Position numbers and translations under genes: made by a program. Below are positions 33,926-43,970 of a stretch of DNA of 64,000 nt, in pieces. The notes under the pieces were generated by a model that ran no database searches, was not told the origin of the DNA, and saw nothing but the letters and a program-made list of their open reading frames with translations. Numbering within the stretch: the first letter of the stretch is position 1; the number at the start of each line of letters is the position of its first letter. This DNA comes from Candidatus Denitrolinea symbiosum (GTDB lineage Bacteria > Chloroflexota > Anaerolineae > Anaerolineales > Villigracilaceae): contig BLAA01000001.1 of NCBI GenBank assembly GCA_017312345.1, forward strand, positions 3,038,001 to 3,102,000, read 5' to 3'.

Positions 33926-34759
33926 TCATAAAAAGAACCAGCGGATCCAATATACGCCGATGACCGCGCCCCACAACCACGAGTCGATGCGGTCGAACGC
34001 GCCGCCGTGGCCGGGGAATAGATTCCCAGAATCCTTGATCTGGCCCTGCCGTTTGATCAGACTCTCGCCCAGGTCGCCGAGGATGGTGACGGCGCTAAGC
34101 GCGAAGCCGAACGCCATTCCCTGCCAGACGCTGATGGCGAGATGTCCCAGCAGGGGTTGCCCGAACAGCATGGAGTTGACGTTGTATGCCCAGGCGAAAA
34201 AGCCGCCGTAGAGCGTGCCGGTGAACACTCCCGCGAAGTAGCCCTCCCAGGATTTTTTGGGGCTGAGACGCGGCGCCAGTTTGTGTTTCCCGTATTTTGC
34301 GCCGATGGCGTACGCCGACGAGTCGGCCATCCAGACCGTAGGCAGGACGAACATCAGCCACCAGCCGCCCTCGGGCAGGGCGCGCAAGTCGTAGAGATAC
34401 GCGCCGATCCAACCGAGGTAGGCCAGCCCGCCCACGGTGGCGGTAAAATCGAGCGCGGCCTGGTCGCGGCCACGCTCGTAGGCGTAGAGGTGAACCGCCA
34501 TCGCGGTCAGGATGAAGAAGGCGAGCGCCGCCCCGGCATACTCGGGACGGAAAGCGCGCGCCAGCAGGATCGCCAGCGTCCCGCCCACGGTCGTCAGCAT
34601 GGATGGCTGGGACCCGGCGGCGCGAAACAGGCGGACATATTCCCATGCGGCGATCACAACAAAAAGTCCGATTAGCGCAAAGAACCATACGCCCCCCAGA
34701 AGAACGGGAGGCATGGCAAGCGCAAGCAGGGTCAGGGCGGTGAGGGTCCGTTTAACCAT
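33926..34759 (-). CDS. cdsA: Phosphatidate cytidylyltransferase
   Basis: Integral membrane enzyme making CDP-diacylglycerol from phosphatidate and CTP. It has 277 residues and about seven membrane helices. The signature is at the C-terminus: ESLIKRQGQIKDSGNLFPGHGGAFDRIDS (about 235-262), with KR, KD, PGHGG and DR-D conserved; SPKKSWEGYFAG is also typical. ATG 34759 overlaps the end of uppS by 8 bp; a longer frame to 34819 lies inside uppS and is not used. Confidence 0.94.
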   Translation of the reverse strand: MVKRTLTALTLLALAMPPVLLGGVWFFALIGLFVVIAAWEYVRLFRAAGSQPSMLTTVGGTLAILLARAFRPEYAGAALAFFILTAMAVHLYAYERGRDQAALDFTATVGGLAYLGWIGAYLYDLRALPEGGWWLMFVLPTVWMADSSAYAIGAKYGKHKLAPRLSPKKSWEGYFAGVFTGTLYGGFFAWAYNVNSMLFGQPLLGHLAISVWQGMAFGFALSAVTILGDLGESLIKRQGQIKDSGNLFPGHGGAFDRIDSWLWGAVIGVYWIRWFFL

Positions 34760-35501
34760 TGGATGTCCTGTTGGCGACTGTCTCTGAAACGCCCCCATAA
34801 CGACGATCGCGCTGGGCAAAGACTTCCAACGCGTGGCGGTATTCGTTCGTGTTGAAATCAGGCCAACAGGTGGGCGTGACGTACCATTCCGAGTAGGCCG
34901 CCTGCCAGATGAGGAAATTGCTTACACGCAATTCGCCCGAGGTGCGGATAATCAGGTCGGGATCGGGAACGCCGGCGGTGTAGAGGTATTTCCCCACCGT
35001 TTCGACGTCCACGTTTTCGGCGGGAATCCCGTCCCGTATAATGCGCTGGATGGCCTGCACGATCTCGTCGCGGCCGCCATAATTGAAGGCGATGTTCAAG
35101 GTGAGACGCGTGTTCGCGCGCGTCAGGTCAATGGCGTCCAGCACTTTCTCTTGCAGCGCCGGCGCGAGCCGCTCCAGCCGTCCGATATGACGCAGTTGGA
35201 CGCCCTCCTTGTGGAGTTCGTTCAACTCCTTGTCGATCACGTCTTCGAGGATGCGCATCAGCCCCTGCACTTCTTCGGGCGGACGCCCCCAATTTTCGGT
35301 GGAGAAAGCATAGATGGTCAGGTAGGGAATCCCGAATTCGACCGTCGAGCGGATGACGCGGCGCAGGTTTTCGGTGCCGGCGCGGTGACCGGCCAGGCGC
35401 GGCAGGCCGCGCGAGATCGCCCAGCGCCCGTTGCCGTCCATGATGATGGCGACGTGTTGGGGGAGCCTATCGAGCGGAACGTTTAAAGAAGCGCTATCCA
35501 T
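34752..35501 (-). CDS. uppS: Isoprenyl transferase (undecaprenyl diphosphate synthase type)
   Basis: Makes the polyprenyl carrier for cell-envelope synthesis by cis-condensation of isopentenyl diphosphate. It has 249 residues. Conserved motifs: VAIIMDGNGRWA with the catalytic Asp (about residue 22), GHRAGTENLRRV, YAFSTENWGRP, NIAFNYGGRDEI and DLIIRTSGELRVSNFLIWQAAYSEWY. It is part of the conserved frr-uppS-cdsA order. Confidence 0.96.
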   Translation of the reverse strand: MDSASLNVPLDRLPQHVAIIMDGNGRWAISRGLPRLAGHRAGTENLRRVIRSTVEFGIPYLTIYAFSTENWGRPPEEVQGLMRILEDVIDKELNELHKEGVQLRHIGRLERLAPALQEKVLDAIDLTRANTRLTLNIAFNYGGRDEIVQAIQRIIRDGIPAENVDVETVGKYLYTAGVPDPDLIIRTSGELRVSNFLIWQAAYSEWYVTPTCWPDFNTNEYRHALEVFAQRDRRYGGVSETVANRTSNG

Positions 35502-35527
35502 GTGGGTAACAGTAACGCGGGGCGTCT

Positions 35528-36097
35528 CTACACTTCCATGATCTCTTTTTCTTTGGCCTGCCCGCGCTTGTTGACTTCCTCCACGTAGCGGTCAGTCAGT
35601 TTTTGCAATTGGTCTTCGCCGCGTTCGAGATCGTCCTCCGAGATCAGTTTTTCCTTTTCAAAATCGCGCAGGTCGTTGTGAACATCGCGGCGGATGTTAC
35701 GGATGGCGACGCGAGCCTCCTCCAGCCGCGTATGGGTGTGCTTTACCAGATCGCGGCGGCGCTCCTCGGTGAGCGGAGGCAGGTTGAGGTGGATGTTCTT
35801 ACCGTCGTTGTTGGGAGTCAGGCCCAGGTCCGAGGCTAGGATCGCCTTTTCGATGGTCTTCAACGTGGACGGGTCGAAGGGCTTGATCATCAGCGAACGC
35901 GGCTCGGGAACGGAAATGGTCGCGAGTTGGATGATGGGCGTCGGCGTATCGAAGTACTCCACCGTCAAACGTTCGACGAGGGCCGGGCTGGCGCGTCCCG
36001 TGCGGACGGTGGCGAGGTCCTGCTCGAGGGCGTGGATCGCGCCGTGCATACGGGTTTCAGCGTCTTTCAACATGTCCTTGATGGTATCGTCACTCAC
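35528..36097 (-). CDS. frr: Ribosome recycling factor
   Basis: Releases ribosomes from mRNA after termination together with EF-G. It has 189 residues of the usual coiled-coil type: VRTGRASPALVERLTVEYFDTPTP and PFDPSTLKTIEKAI and the C-terminal DLERGEDQLQKLTDRYVEEV. The frame reaches 36127, but GTG 36097 has GGAGG five bases upstream and fits the family start. About 105 bp lie between it and pyrH. Confidence 0.95.
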   Translation of the reverse strand: MSDDTIKDMLKDAETRMHGAIHALEQDLATVRTGRASPALVERLTVEYFDTPTPIIQLATISVPEPRSLMIKPFDPSTLKTIEKAILASDLGLTPNNDGKNIHLNLPPLTEERRRDLVKHTHTRLEEARVAIRNIRRDVHNDLRDFEKEKLISEDDLERGEDQLQKLTDRYVEEVNKRGQAKEKEIMEV

Positions 36098-36201
36098 CGT
36101 GGCCTCCGAAAAAAGGGTTCGGCACAAGGATACCCTAAAATGTCAAAAAATGCCACCGATTATAGAATCGGGAGAGTTTTTTGAGGAAAAATGAGAGACT
36201 C

Positions 36202-36957
<756 letters not shown>

Positions 36958-36984
36958 TTAGAAAGACAGGCGGGGATATTTATA

Positions 36985-37012
36985 AAAAAGGCCAACCGAA
37001 CGGTTGGCCTTC
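36985..37012 (-). terminator. Strong terminator after tsf
   Basis: AAGGCCAACCG paired with CGGTTGGCCTT (arms 37011-37001 and 36998-36988, tiny loop), followed on the minus strand by a T-run (TTTTTT). Confidence 0.85.
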
Positions 37013-37017
37013 CAAAA

Positions 37018-37623
37018 CTATTCTCCCAATTTCTCGCCCAACTCCCAGCGCTGAAAGCGGCGGACGATAATATTCTCGCCGATGGCGGCGATGTTCTGCA
37101 TGATCAGCGCTTCAACCTTGACGCTCTCGTCGCGGATGTATGCCTGCCGAAGCAAAACCGCCTCGTCCTTGAACTTGTCCAAGCGGCCCGCCACGATCTT
37201 CTCGGCAACCGCCTCGGGCTTGCCCTCCTCTTTAACGCGGGCGCGGGCGATCTCGGCCTCGTGGTCCAACACGGCCTGCGGGATCTCGTCCTCGCGGATG
37301 TAGCGCGGCGAAGCCGCCGCGATCTGCAGGGCGATCTCGTGCGCCAAATTGCGGAACTGCTCCGAGCGCGCCACAAAGTCCGTCTCGCAATTCACTTCCA
37401 CCATCACACCCACGCGGCCGTTGCCGTGGGAATACAGTTCAACCGTCCCGCTCGAAGCCTCGCGGTCGGCGCGCTTGGCGGCGGTAGCCATGCCCTTTTC
37501 GCGCAAAAAATCCACCGCCTTCTGGTAATCGCCGTTCGCATCCTGGAGCGCCTTGCGGCAATCCAGCATCCCCGCGCCGGTGGCGGCGCGCAACTCCTTG
37601 ATCATCTCAGTCGTAATTTCCAT
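37018..37623 (-). CDS. tsf: Elongation factor Ts
   Basis: Nucleotide exchange factor for EF-Tu. At 201 residues it is the short form (as in Thermus), lacking the second half of the dimerisation region of E. coli EF-Ts. Conserved: ELRAATGAGMLDCRKAL at the N-terminus and VEVNCETDFVARSEQF (TDFV contact to EF-Tu). The first ATG (37632) touches the GAGG; ATG 37623 has the better spacing. It follows rpsB by 27 bp. Confidence 0.95.
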   Translation of the reverse strand: MEITTEMIKELRAATGAGMLDCRKALQDANGDYQKAVDFLREKGMATAAKRADREASSGTVELYSHGNGRVGVMVEVNCETDFVARSEQFRNLAHEIALQIAAASPRYIREDEIPQAVLDHEAEIARARVKEEGKPEAVAEKIVAGRLDKFKDEAVLLRQAYIRDESVKVEALIMQNIAAIGENIIVRRFQRWELGEKLGE

Positions 37624-37650
37624 TGCAACCATCCTCGATATGACTTAATT

Positions 37651-38682
37651 CTACGCTGCGGACGCGTCGGCCGCCGCGTCATCTTCGACCTCGGGCTGGG
37701 CCGCGGTCTCTTCGACTTTTCCTTCAACCGCCGCTTCAGCCTTGACCTCGGGCTGGGGCGCGGCCTCGACGGCCGGTTCCACAGCCGCGGCTTCGACCTC
37801 GGCCTGTTCTTCAATGGCGGGCTTGCGCGCCTCGCTCAGCTTGGCAAGCGTCGCCTCGCCCAGCAAGTCTCCCTCGCCGACCTCGTCCACATCCGCCGCC
37901 TCCACAACGCGCTTCGGCTTGCGGGCGCCGCGAGCCGGTTTGGACTCGGCGGGCCGCTCGGCGGCCGCGGCGGTCTCCTCGGCCGGTTCCTGCTCCTTGC
38001 GCATGGCCTTGCCTTCGAGGACCGCGTCCGCCATGCGAGCCACCAGCAATTTGATGGCGCGGATGGCGTCGTCGTTCGACGGGATGACGTAATCAATATC
38101 CTGCGGGTTGCAGTTTGTGTCCACCAGCGCGACCATGGGGATCTTGAGCAGGTTGGCTTCGCGCACGGCCGCCACCTCGCGCCCCACATCCACGAGGAAG
38201 AGCAGGTCGGGCAGACGCTTCATGTTGCGCACGCCTTCCAACCGGGTGAGAAGACGGTTGATCTCGCGTTCGATCAACAGGCCCTCCTTTTTGGTCAGAC
38301 GGTTGATCTCGCCCGTCTCGCGCATTTTTTCGAGACGGTCCAACTCCTGGATGCGCTGGTGCATGGTGGACCAGTTGGTGAGCATGCCGCCCAGCCAGCG
38401 CTCGGTGACGTAGGGCATCCCCGCGCGGACGGCCTCCTCCTTGACGGTCTCCTGCGCCTGGCGCTTGGTGCCGACAAAGAGAACAGAGCCGCCGTTCGCG
38501 ACGGTGTCGCGCACAACGTTGAAAGCCTGGTTCAACAGTTTGACGGTCTGTTGCAGGTCAATGATATGAATGCCGTTACGCTCCGTGAAGATGTACGGCT
38601 TCATGCGGGGGTCCCACTTGTTGGTGCGGTGTCCAAAGTGGACGCCGCTCTCGAGCAGGGCTTTCATGGATACAGTGGCCAT
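37651..38682 (-). CDS. rpsB: 30S ribosomal protein S2 with long acidic tail
   Basis: Small-subunit protein needed for S1 binding and initiation. It has 343 residues; the core (about 1-230) is normal ([44 protein letters not shown]-like [15 protein letters not shown]). The roughly 110-residue C-terminal tail is rich in Glu, Ala, Pro and Val and looks disordered; S2 is usually about 230-260 residues. GGAGG is 9 bases before ATG 38682; the frame reaching to 38745 is in the leader. It heads rpsB-tsf. Confidence 0.94.
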   Translation of the reverse strand: MATVSMKALLESGVHFGHRTNKWDPRMKPYIFTERNGIHIIDLQQTVKLLNQAFNVVRDTVANGGSVLFVGTKRQAQETVKEEAVRAGMPYVTERWLGGMLTNWSTMHQRIQELDRLEKMRETGEINRLTKKEGLLIEREINRLLTRLEGVRNMKRLPDLLFLVDVGREVAAVREANLLKIPMVALVDTNCNPQDIDYVIPSNDDAIRAIKLLVARMADAVLEGKAMRKEQEPAEETAAAAERPAESKPARGARKPKRVVEAADVDEVGEGDLLGEATLAKLSEARKPAIEEQAEVEAAAVEPAVEAAPQPEVKAEAAVEGKVEETAAQPEVEDDAAADASAA

Positions 38683-38881
38683 GGGGAAAGAACCTCCTTG
38701 CGTTTGGCCTCCGCTGGCTTCATCCCCGCCAGCCACCGCGTCCATTCGGTCCGCGGCACGCGCTGGCAGGTCGGCAAGCGTGTGGATTTGGGCGTATGTT
38801 GCCCGCCCGGGCAGAATGTGCCTCGTCCTTTCGGACGAATAGCGGCGGGATTATAACATTGAAATTCAAAAAACATGTCAA
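38683..38881 (-). promoter_or_regulatory. rpsB promoter and structured leader
   Basis: TATAAT (38855-38850) is present on the minus strand, with TTGACA (38881-38876) 20 nt upstream, which is longer than the ideal 17. About 160 nt of GC-rich leader follow with several inverted segments (e.g. CCGAAAGG, GCCCGGGCGGGC). Leaders before rpsB often bind S2 for autoregulation; no known motif was recognised here. Confidence 0.45.
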
Positions 38882-39103
38882 CCTGCGACAGCGAATTCCG
38901 CCGCCCGTCCGCCTCGTCCACGCCCTGGTTTTCAGCCATTTTCCGGCGACGGATGCCATGCAAAAGATCAAATAAAGCCCGCAGTACAGCAGTCTTAATT
39001 GTGATTTTCGTCACTAAATGAGTTTCCCCCTTCGGTATACAATCTCCTCGGCGAAAAGCGCCAAACAGACCCTCTTAAGAATCCAAGTCTCACGGAGGCG
39101 ATT
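38882..39103. other. Divergent intergenic region before the hydrogenase operon
   Basis: About 220 bp without a gene. TATACAAT at 39036-39043 is a likely -10 box for the hydrogenase operon. No -35 or regulator site is convincing. Confidence 0.4.
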
Positions 39104-40147
39104 GTGACCCTAGTCATCCTGAAGAAGAAAGACCTGAATCGATTTGTGGAACGTCTTTTGGAATCGTATCGGGTGGGCGGGCCGGTTCAAAAGAACGGCG
39201 GGTTTGCGTTTGAAACGCTCGCCCATCCCGAAGAGTTACGGCTCGATTACCCCACCACCATCCTGCCGCCAAAGAAGTTCCTGCTCCCGGTAAGAGAAAC
39301 TCTCTTCGAGATCGAAGATGCCCGCCAGGGGAAAATGACGCTGCCGAAAGAAGACCCGCCCACCGTCCTGCTCGGCGTCCACGCCTGCGACCTGCACGCC
39401 ATCCAATTGCTGGACCACGTCTTCTCGAACGGGCAGGCCGACTCGAACTACGCCAACCGCCGCCGCAAAACCATGATCGTCAGTCTGGAATGCCTGTCGC
39501 CCTGCGATGGGCATTCATTCTGCAAAAGCATGGGGACGCTCGCCGCCGACGAAGCCAACGACCTGCACATGGTGGACCTCGGCGAGGATTACGCGGTGGA
39601 CGTGATCACGGAAGCCGGGCAGAAACTGATCCAACTCGCCGACGTGACGCCCGCCGCCTCGTCCGACATCGACCGGCTGAACGCCGCGCTCAGCGAGAAG
39701 TGGCCGCGCTTCCCCTACCGCCTCGACTTCGACGTCAGCGACCTGCCGTCCCTGATGACGATGAGCATGAAGAGTCCGCTGTGGGAGCAGCTGGGCGAAC
39801 GCTGCCTGGGCTGCGCGGCCTGCACGAACGTCTGCCCAACCTGCTTCTGCTTCGACGTGAACGACGAACTCGACCTCAACCTGACCAGCGGCCAGCGCGT
39901 CCGCAAATGGGACTCCTGCCAGCTGGACGAATTCGCCACCGTCGCGGGCGGACACGACTTCCGCAAGAGCCGCGCCCTGCGCCAGCGTCACCGCTTCATG
40001 CGCAAGGGACGCTACATCCTGGAGGCGCATCACTTCCTCGGCTGCGTGGGCTGCGGCCGCTGCGCGCGCGCCTGCCTTGTGGACATCACCCCGGTCGGCG
40101 TCTTCAACGAACTGTATCACGAACGGGAACTCGGAGGCCGCGCATGA
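39104..40147 (+). CDS. Group 3b-type NiFe hydrogenase, Fe-S subunit (beta, HydB-like)
   Basis: Electron transfer subunit of a soluble sulfhydrogenase-type enzyme. It has 347 residues. Conserved early segments are LLGVHACDLHAIQLLD; the C-terminal half has two ferredoxin-like clusters, CLGCAACTNVCPTC (about 233-246) and CVGCGRCARACLVD (about 311-324). GTG start with GGAGG at five bases. It overlaps the next subunit by ATGA. The subunit order beta-gamma-delta-alpha is that of the Pyrococcus soluble hydrogenases. Confidence 0.9.
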   Translation: MTLVILKKKDLNRFVERLLESYRVGGPVQKNGGFAFETLAHPEELRLDYPTTILPPKKFLLPVRETLFEIEDARQGKMTLPKEDPPTVLLGVHACDLHAIQLLDHVFSNGQADSNYANRRRKTMIVSLECLSPCDGHSFCKSMGTLAADEANDLHMVDLGEDYAVDVITEAGQKLIQLADVTPAASSDIDRLNAALSEKWPRFPYRLDFDVSDLPSLMTMSMKSPLWEQLGERCLGCAACTNVCPTCFCFDVNDELDLNLTSGQRVRKWDSCQLDEFATVAGGHDFRKSRALRQRHRFMRKGRYILEAHHFLGCVGCGRCARACLVDITPVGVFNELYHERELGGRA

Positions 40148-41019
40148 TCGGGACTCTCTCTCCAAACCAAACGACCCTGTCCGCGCACATCGCCGAACAG
40201 GACCAGCTCTTCCAGCCGGTCGCGGCGCGCATCGTGGACATTCAGCCGCAGACGGAACTGGAAAAATTGTTCACCATCGAACTCCCGGACGGACTCGCCC
40301 TCGGGCATCGCCCCGGCCAGTTTGTGGAAGTGTCAGCGCTGGGCGTGGGCGAAGCGCCCATCAGCATCAGCAGTTCGCCCAGCCGCAGCAGCGACCGCTT
40401 CGAGTTGTGCGTCCGCAAAGCAGGAGACGTGACCAGCGCCATCCACAACCTGCGCGTCGGCGACTTCGTCGGCATCCGCGGCCCGTTCGGACGCGGCTTC
40501 CCGTACGAAAAATTCCGCGGCAAGGACGTGCTCTTCGCGCCGGGCGGACTCGGTCTCGCCCCGCTGCGCTCGCTGATCAACCAGGTCATTGACGAGCGCG
40601 CCATGTTCGGGCGCGTCATCATCCTCTACGGGGCGCGCAACCCGTCCGAATTGCTGTTCAAGAACGAACTCGTCGAATGGGCGAACCGCTCCGACGTGGA
40701 ATTGCACATCACCGTGGACCGCGCCGACGAAAGCTGGAAGGGACACGTGGGCGTGATCACCACGCTCTTCCGCGGCATCACGATCAACCCGCGCAACACG
40801 ATCAGCGCCACCTGCGGGCCGCCGGTCATGTATCGCTTCGTGTTGATGGAACTGGCGGGCAAGGGCATCTCGGAAGGCAATATCTATCTCTCGCTCGAAC
40901 GGCGCATGAAATGCGGCGTGGGCAGGTGCGGACATTGCCAGATCAACAACGTGTACGCCTGCCAGTCGGGACCGGTCTTCCCCTACTCTGAGATCAAAGG
41001 ATTGGAGGAGGCGCTATGA
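40144..41019 (+). CDS. NiFe hydrogenase, FAD/NAD(P)-binding subunit (gamma, HydG-like)
   Basis: Ferredoxin-NADP reductase-like subunit of 291 residues that exchanges electrons with NAD(P)(H). FAD part: HRPGQFVEVSALGVGEAPISISSSP; nucleotide part: FAPGGLGLAPLRSLI and TCGPPVMYRFV; a C-terminal [2Fe-2S]-type Cys group RRMKCGVGRCGHCQI ... ACQSGPVF. The start codon overlaps the previous stop (ATGA) and its end overlaps the next start, so translation is coupled. Confidence 0.92.
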   Translation: MIGTLSPNQTTLSAHIAEQDQLFQPVAARIVDIQPQTELEKLFTIELPDGLALGHRPGQFVEVSALGVGEAPISISSSPSRSSDRFELCVRKAGDVTSAIHNLRVGDFVGIRGPFGRGFPYEKFRGKDVLFAPGGLGLAPLRSLINQVIDERAMFGRVIILYGARNPSELLFKNELVEWANRSDVELHITVDRADESWKGHVGVITTLFRGITINPRNTISATCGPPVMYRFVLMELAGKGISEGNIYLSLERRMKCGVGRCGHCQINNVYACQSGPVFPYSEIKGLEEAL

Positions 41020-41780
41020 GCCAGAACAACAAACCCAGGGTCGCCTTCTTCGACTTCACCTGCTGCGAAGGCTGCCAACTCACCGTGGTCGACTCGCTTC
41101 AGACCCACCCCGAACTGCTGGACGTAATTGACATCGTCCAGTTCCGCGAGGCGATGAGCGAAAAAAGCGACGACTACCAGGTCGCGTTCATCGAGGGATC
41201 GTGCTCGCGTCCCGCCGACGAGGAGCGGCTCAAACACATCCGTGAGCGGGCCGCCATCGTGGTCGCGCTCGGGACGTGCGCCCACCTCGGCGGCGTGAAC
41301 TCGCTCAAGAGCCTGCATCCGCTCGACGAAGTGCGCGAGTACGTCTACGGCGACAAAGCCGAATGGTACGACACCTACGACGTGCGCCCGATCTCGGAAG
41401 TCATCCCCGTGGACTTCGCCATCCCCGGCTGCCCGATTGACCGCGACGAGTTCGTGGCGTGCGTCAAAGCCCTGTTGCTCGGAACCAAACCGCCCATCCC
41501 CGATTACCCGCTGTGCGTGGAATGCAAACTGCGGGAAAACGTCTGCCTGTTCACGCGCGACAAAGTCTGCCTCGGACCGATCACGCGCGCGGGCTGCAAA
41601 GCCATCTGCCCCACCTACGGACAATCCTGCGAGGGCTGCCGCGGTTACATCTCCAATCCCAACGACACTTCGATGCGCGCCGTCCTGGACAAACATGGCA
41701 TGAGCCCGGAGGAGATCGCCTCCATCTACACCATGTTTACCGCGCGGCAGGCCCGGCATTTACAGGAAGAGAAGGTATAG
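41016..41780 (+). CDS. NiFe hydrogenase small subunit (delta, HydD-like)
   Basis: Carries the proximal Fe-S cluster next to the Ni-Fe site. It has 254 residues. Proximal ligands: FTCCEGCQLTV (Cys near 14 and 17), GTCAHLGG and IPGCPID. A C-terminal Cys-rich part (CVECKLRENVCLF, CLGPITRAGCKAICP, CEGCRGY) holds further clusters. No Tat signal, so the enzyme is cytoplasmic as in group 3 hydrogenases. Related to the 20-kDa subunit of complex I. Confidence 0.93.
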   Translation: MSQNNKPRVAFFDFTCCEGCQLTVVDSLQTHPELLDVIDIVQFREAMSEKSDDYQVAFIEGSCSRPADEERLKHIRERAAIVVALGTCAHLGGVNSLKSLHPLDEVREYVYGDKAEWYDTYDVRPISEVIPVDFAIPGCPIDRDEFVACVKALLLGTKPPIPDYPLCVECKLRENVCLFTRDKVCLGPITRAGCKAICPTYGQSCEGCRGYISNPNDTSMRAVLDKHGMSPEEIASIYTMFTARQARHLQEEKV

Positions 41781-41789
41781 CGAGGAAGC

Positions 41790-43073
41790 ATGAACAAACG
41801 CATTGACATCCATCACGTCACGCGCGTGGAAGGCCACGGCAACATCGTCGTCGAGGTCAAGGACGGCAAGATGACGGAGTGCCGCTTCGACGTGGTCGAG
41901 GCCCCGCGCTTCTTCGAGGCCATGCTGCGCGGACGTCCCTACCTGGAGGCCTCGCATATCACCAGCCGCATCTGCGGAATCTGCGCCACCGGTCACGCCA
42001 CCACTTCGCTGCGCGCCTCCGAAGCCGCGCTGGACGTGGAACTCAGCGAGCAGACGAAACTGCTGCGCAAACTCGTCTTCCACGGCGAAATCCTTGACAG
42101 TCACATTCTCCACGCCTACATGCTGGTCGCGCCGGACTTCCTCGGCGTGGGCAGCGTCATCCCGCTCGCCACGTCCCACCGCGACGTGGTGCTGCGCGCG
42201 CTGCGGATGAAGAAACTCTCCGGGGACTTGTGCGCCGCCATTTCGGGACGCCACACGCATCCCATCGCCATGACGGTGGGCGGCTTCACCCACTTCCCCA
42301 CCGCGGCTGAATTGACCGCCCTGCGCCAGCGCCTGATCGACTCGCGCGCCGACGTGGACGCCACAGTCGAGCTCTTCGCGTCCCTCTCCTGGCCCAAGTT
42401 CGAGCGCGACACCGAATACATCTCCCTCTACAAGCCGGACGAATACGCCTTCATTGACGGTGAGATCAAAAGCAGCGACGGCGCCACGATCCCCGCCGAC
42501 CGCTATACCGAGGTCACGAACGAATACCTCGTCCAACACTCCAGCGCCAAGTTGACCCGTCACAAACGCGGGTCGTACATGGTCGGCGCGCTGGCGCGCT
42601 TCAACAACAACTACGAGCAGCTCCATCCGCGCGCCAAAGCCGCCGCGCAAAAACTGGGCATGCAGCCCAAGATCACCAATCCCTATTACAACACGGCCGC
42701 GCAGGTGGTGGAGATCGTCCACTGCACCGAGGACGCGATCCGTCTCATTGACGAGTTGCTGTCCCGCGGGGTCAAGCCCGAAGAGCCCGCGCCCGCCCGC
42801 CCGAAGAAGGACGCCCGCGGCGTCGGCGTCTGCGAGGTGCCGCGCGGACTGCTAATCCACTGCTACGAGATCCAGGAAGACGGCAGCCTGTCCGGCGCGG
42901 ACTGCATCATCCCCACAAACCAGAATGTCGCCAACATCGAAGCCGACATGCGCAGCCTCGTGCCGCAGATTCTGGACAAGCCGGTGGAGGCGATGCAGCT
43001 CGACCTCGAAATGCTGGTGCGCGCCTACGACCCGTGCATCTCCTGCTCGGTCCACGTCTTGAAACTCGACTGA
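41790..43073 (+). CDS. NiFe hydrogenase large subunit (alpha, HydA-like), group 3b type
   Basis: Catalytic subunit that splits or forms H2. It has 427 residues. The four Ni-Fe cysteines are in RICGICATGHATTS (about 61-64) and DPCISCSVH (near the C-terminus). The protein ends five residues after that His (VLKLD), a very short tail expected to be cut by the maturation protease encoded next. Cytoplasmic. Group 3b assignment rests on the beta-gamma-delta-alpha order and on sequence style; direction of catalysis (H2 uptake, NADPH-driven evolution, S0 reduction) cannot be told. Confidence 0.95.
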   Translation: MNKRIDIHHVTRVEGHGNIVVEVKDGKMTECRFDVVEAPRFFEAMLRGRPYLEASHITSRICGICATGHATTSLRASEAALDVELSEQTKLLRKLVFHGEILDSHILHAYMLVAPDFLGVGSVIPLATSHRDVVLRALRMKKLSGDLCAAISGRHTHPIAMTVGGFTHFPTAAELTALRQRLIDSRADVDATVELFASLSWPKFERDTEYISLYKPDEYAFIDGEIKSSDGATIPADRYTEVTNEYLVQHSSAKLTRHKRGSYMVGALARFNNNYEQLHPRAKAAAQKLGMQPKITNPYYNTAAQVVEIVHCTEDAIRLIDELLSRGVKPEEPAPARPKKDARGVGVCEVPRGLLIHCYEIQEDGSLSGADCIIPTNQNVANIEADMRSLVPQILDKPVEAMQLDLEMLVRAYDPCISCSVHVLKLD

Positions 43074-43075
43074 CC

Positions 43076-43543
43076 ATGACGCTCCCGGCCCCGGCGCGCG
43101 ACGTTCTGATCCTCGGAATCGGCAACCCCCTGATGGGCGACGACGGGGTCGGGATTCGCGCGGCCGAGGCGCTGGCCCGCTCCGAACTGCCGGAGGGCGT
43201 GACGGTGCAGGAGGCCGGGCTGCCCGGCTGGGGACTCCCCTCGTGGCTGGAGGGCCGCTCGCGCGTCATCCTGGTGGACGCCGTGCAGATGGACGCCGCG
43301 CCGGGCGCGTGGAAACGCTTCCGCTTCGGCGACCTGCGCCTGGCGCTGGAGGACAGTTCCCTCTCCCTGCACGCGCCGGGACTGGCCTGCGGCCTCGCGC
43401 TGACCGAGGCCCTGAACCTGCTGCCGGAGGACCTCACCCTCTACGGAGTCCAACCCGCGCAGATCGCGGCCGGGGAGAGCTTGAGCGCGGAAGTGTCCGC
43501 GTGTTTGCCGGAACTCGTACAAACCATTTTGAGCGATCTATGA
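43076..43543 (+). CDS. Hydrogenase maturation protease (M52 type)
   Basis: Cleaves the C-terminal peptide of the large subunit once Ni is inserted. It has 155 residues. Signature: VLILGIGNPLMGDDGVG near the N-terminus (nickel-sensing Glu/Asp positions GDDG and ILVDAVQ). The frame extends to 43034 inside the large subunit gene, but ATG 43076 lies just 3 bp after its stop. No hypA-F genes are in the window, so Fe(CN)2CO assembly genes lie elsewhere. Confidence 0.92.
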   Translation: MTLPAPARDVLILGIGNPLMGDDGVGIRAAEALARSELPEGVTVQEAGLPGWGLPSWLEGRSRVILVDAVQMDAAPGAWKRFRFGDLRLALEDSSLSLHAPGLACGLALTEALNLLPEDLTLYGVQPAQIAAGESLSAEVSACLPELVQTILSDL

Positions 43544-43557
43544 TACAAAGGAACGGA

Positions 43558-43959
43558 ATGAACAAAAAACGCATCCTTCTCGTGGACGACGACGCCGACC
43601 AACGCCTGAGCGTGCGCCTGCCGCTCGAAGCCGCCGGCTATGAAGTGGCGGAAGCCGCCAACTTCGACCAGGGTCTCGAGGCCGTCAAGCGACTCAAACC
43701 CGACCTGATCGTGCTGGACGTAATGATGGACACGACCACGGCCGGGTTCCAGTTCGCGTTGACGCTGCGCAACGCCGACGCCGCTTCGGAGTACGCGGCC
43801 TTCAAGAACCTGCCCATCGTCATGCTGACCGCCATCCACAGCACCACCTCCCTGCGCTTCACGCCGGACGAGGATTACCTGCCCGTGCAGACCTTCCTCG
43901 AAAAGCCGGTCGACCCGCAGACGTTACTCGCGACCATAAAACATCACCTGGAAGGATAA
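43558..43959 (+). CDS. Receiver-only response regulator after the hydrogenase genes
   Basis: 133 residues, a single receiver: acidic pair LLVDDDADQ, phospho-acceptor in LIVLDVMMDTTTAGF, Thr in VMLTAIH, Lys in FLEKPVD. No output domain. AAGGA stands before ATG 43558; a weaker start is ATG 43541 overlapping the previous stop. It is cotranscribed with the hydrogenase genes and with the kinase that follows 11 bp later, so it is probably its partner. Confidence 0.9.
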   Translation: MNKKRILLVDDDADQRLSVRLPLEAAGYEVAEAANFDQGLEAVKRLKPDLIVLDVMMDTTTAGFQFALTLRNADAASEYAAFKNLPIVMLTAIHSTTSLRFTPDEDYLPVQTFLEKPVDPQTLLATIKHHLEG

Positions 43960-43970
43960 GGCTGGAAGGC

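Noticed and set aside
38683..38850. A known riboswitch before rpsB
   Set aside because: The leader is GC-rich and can fold, but I recognise no conserved riboswitch motif.
39490..40143. Extension of the hydrogenase FAD subunit inside the Fe-S subunit gene
   Set aside because: Shadow frame; true start overlaps the previous stop at 40144.
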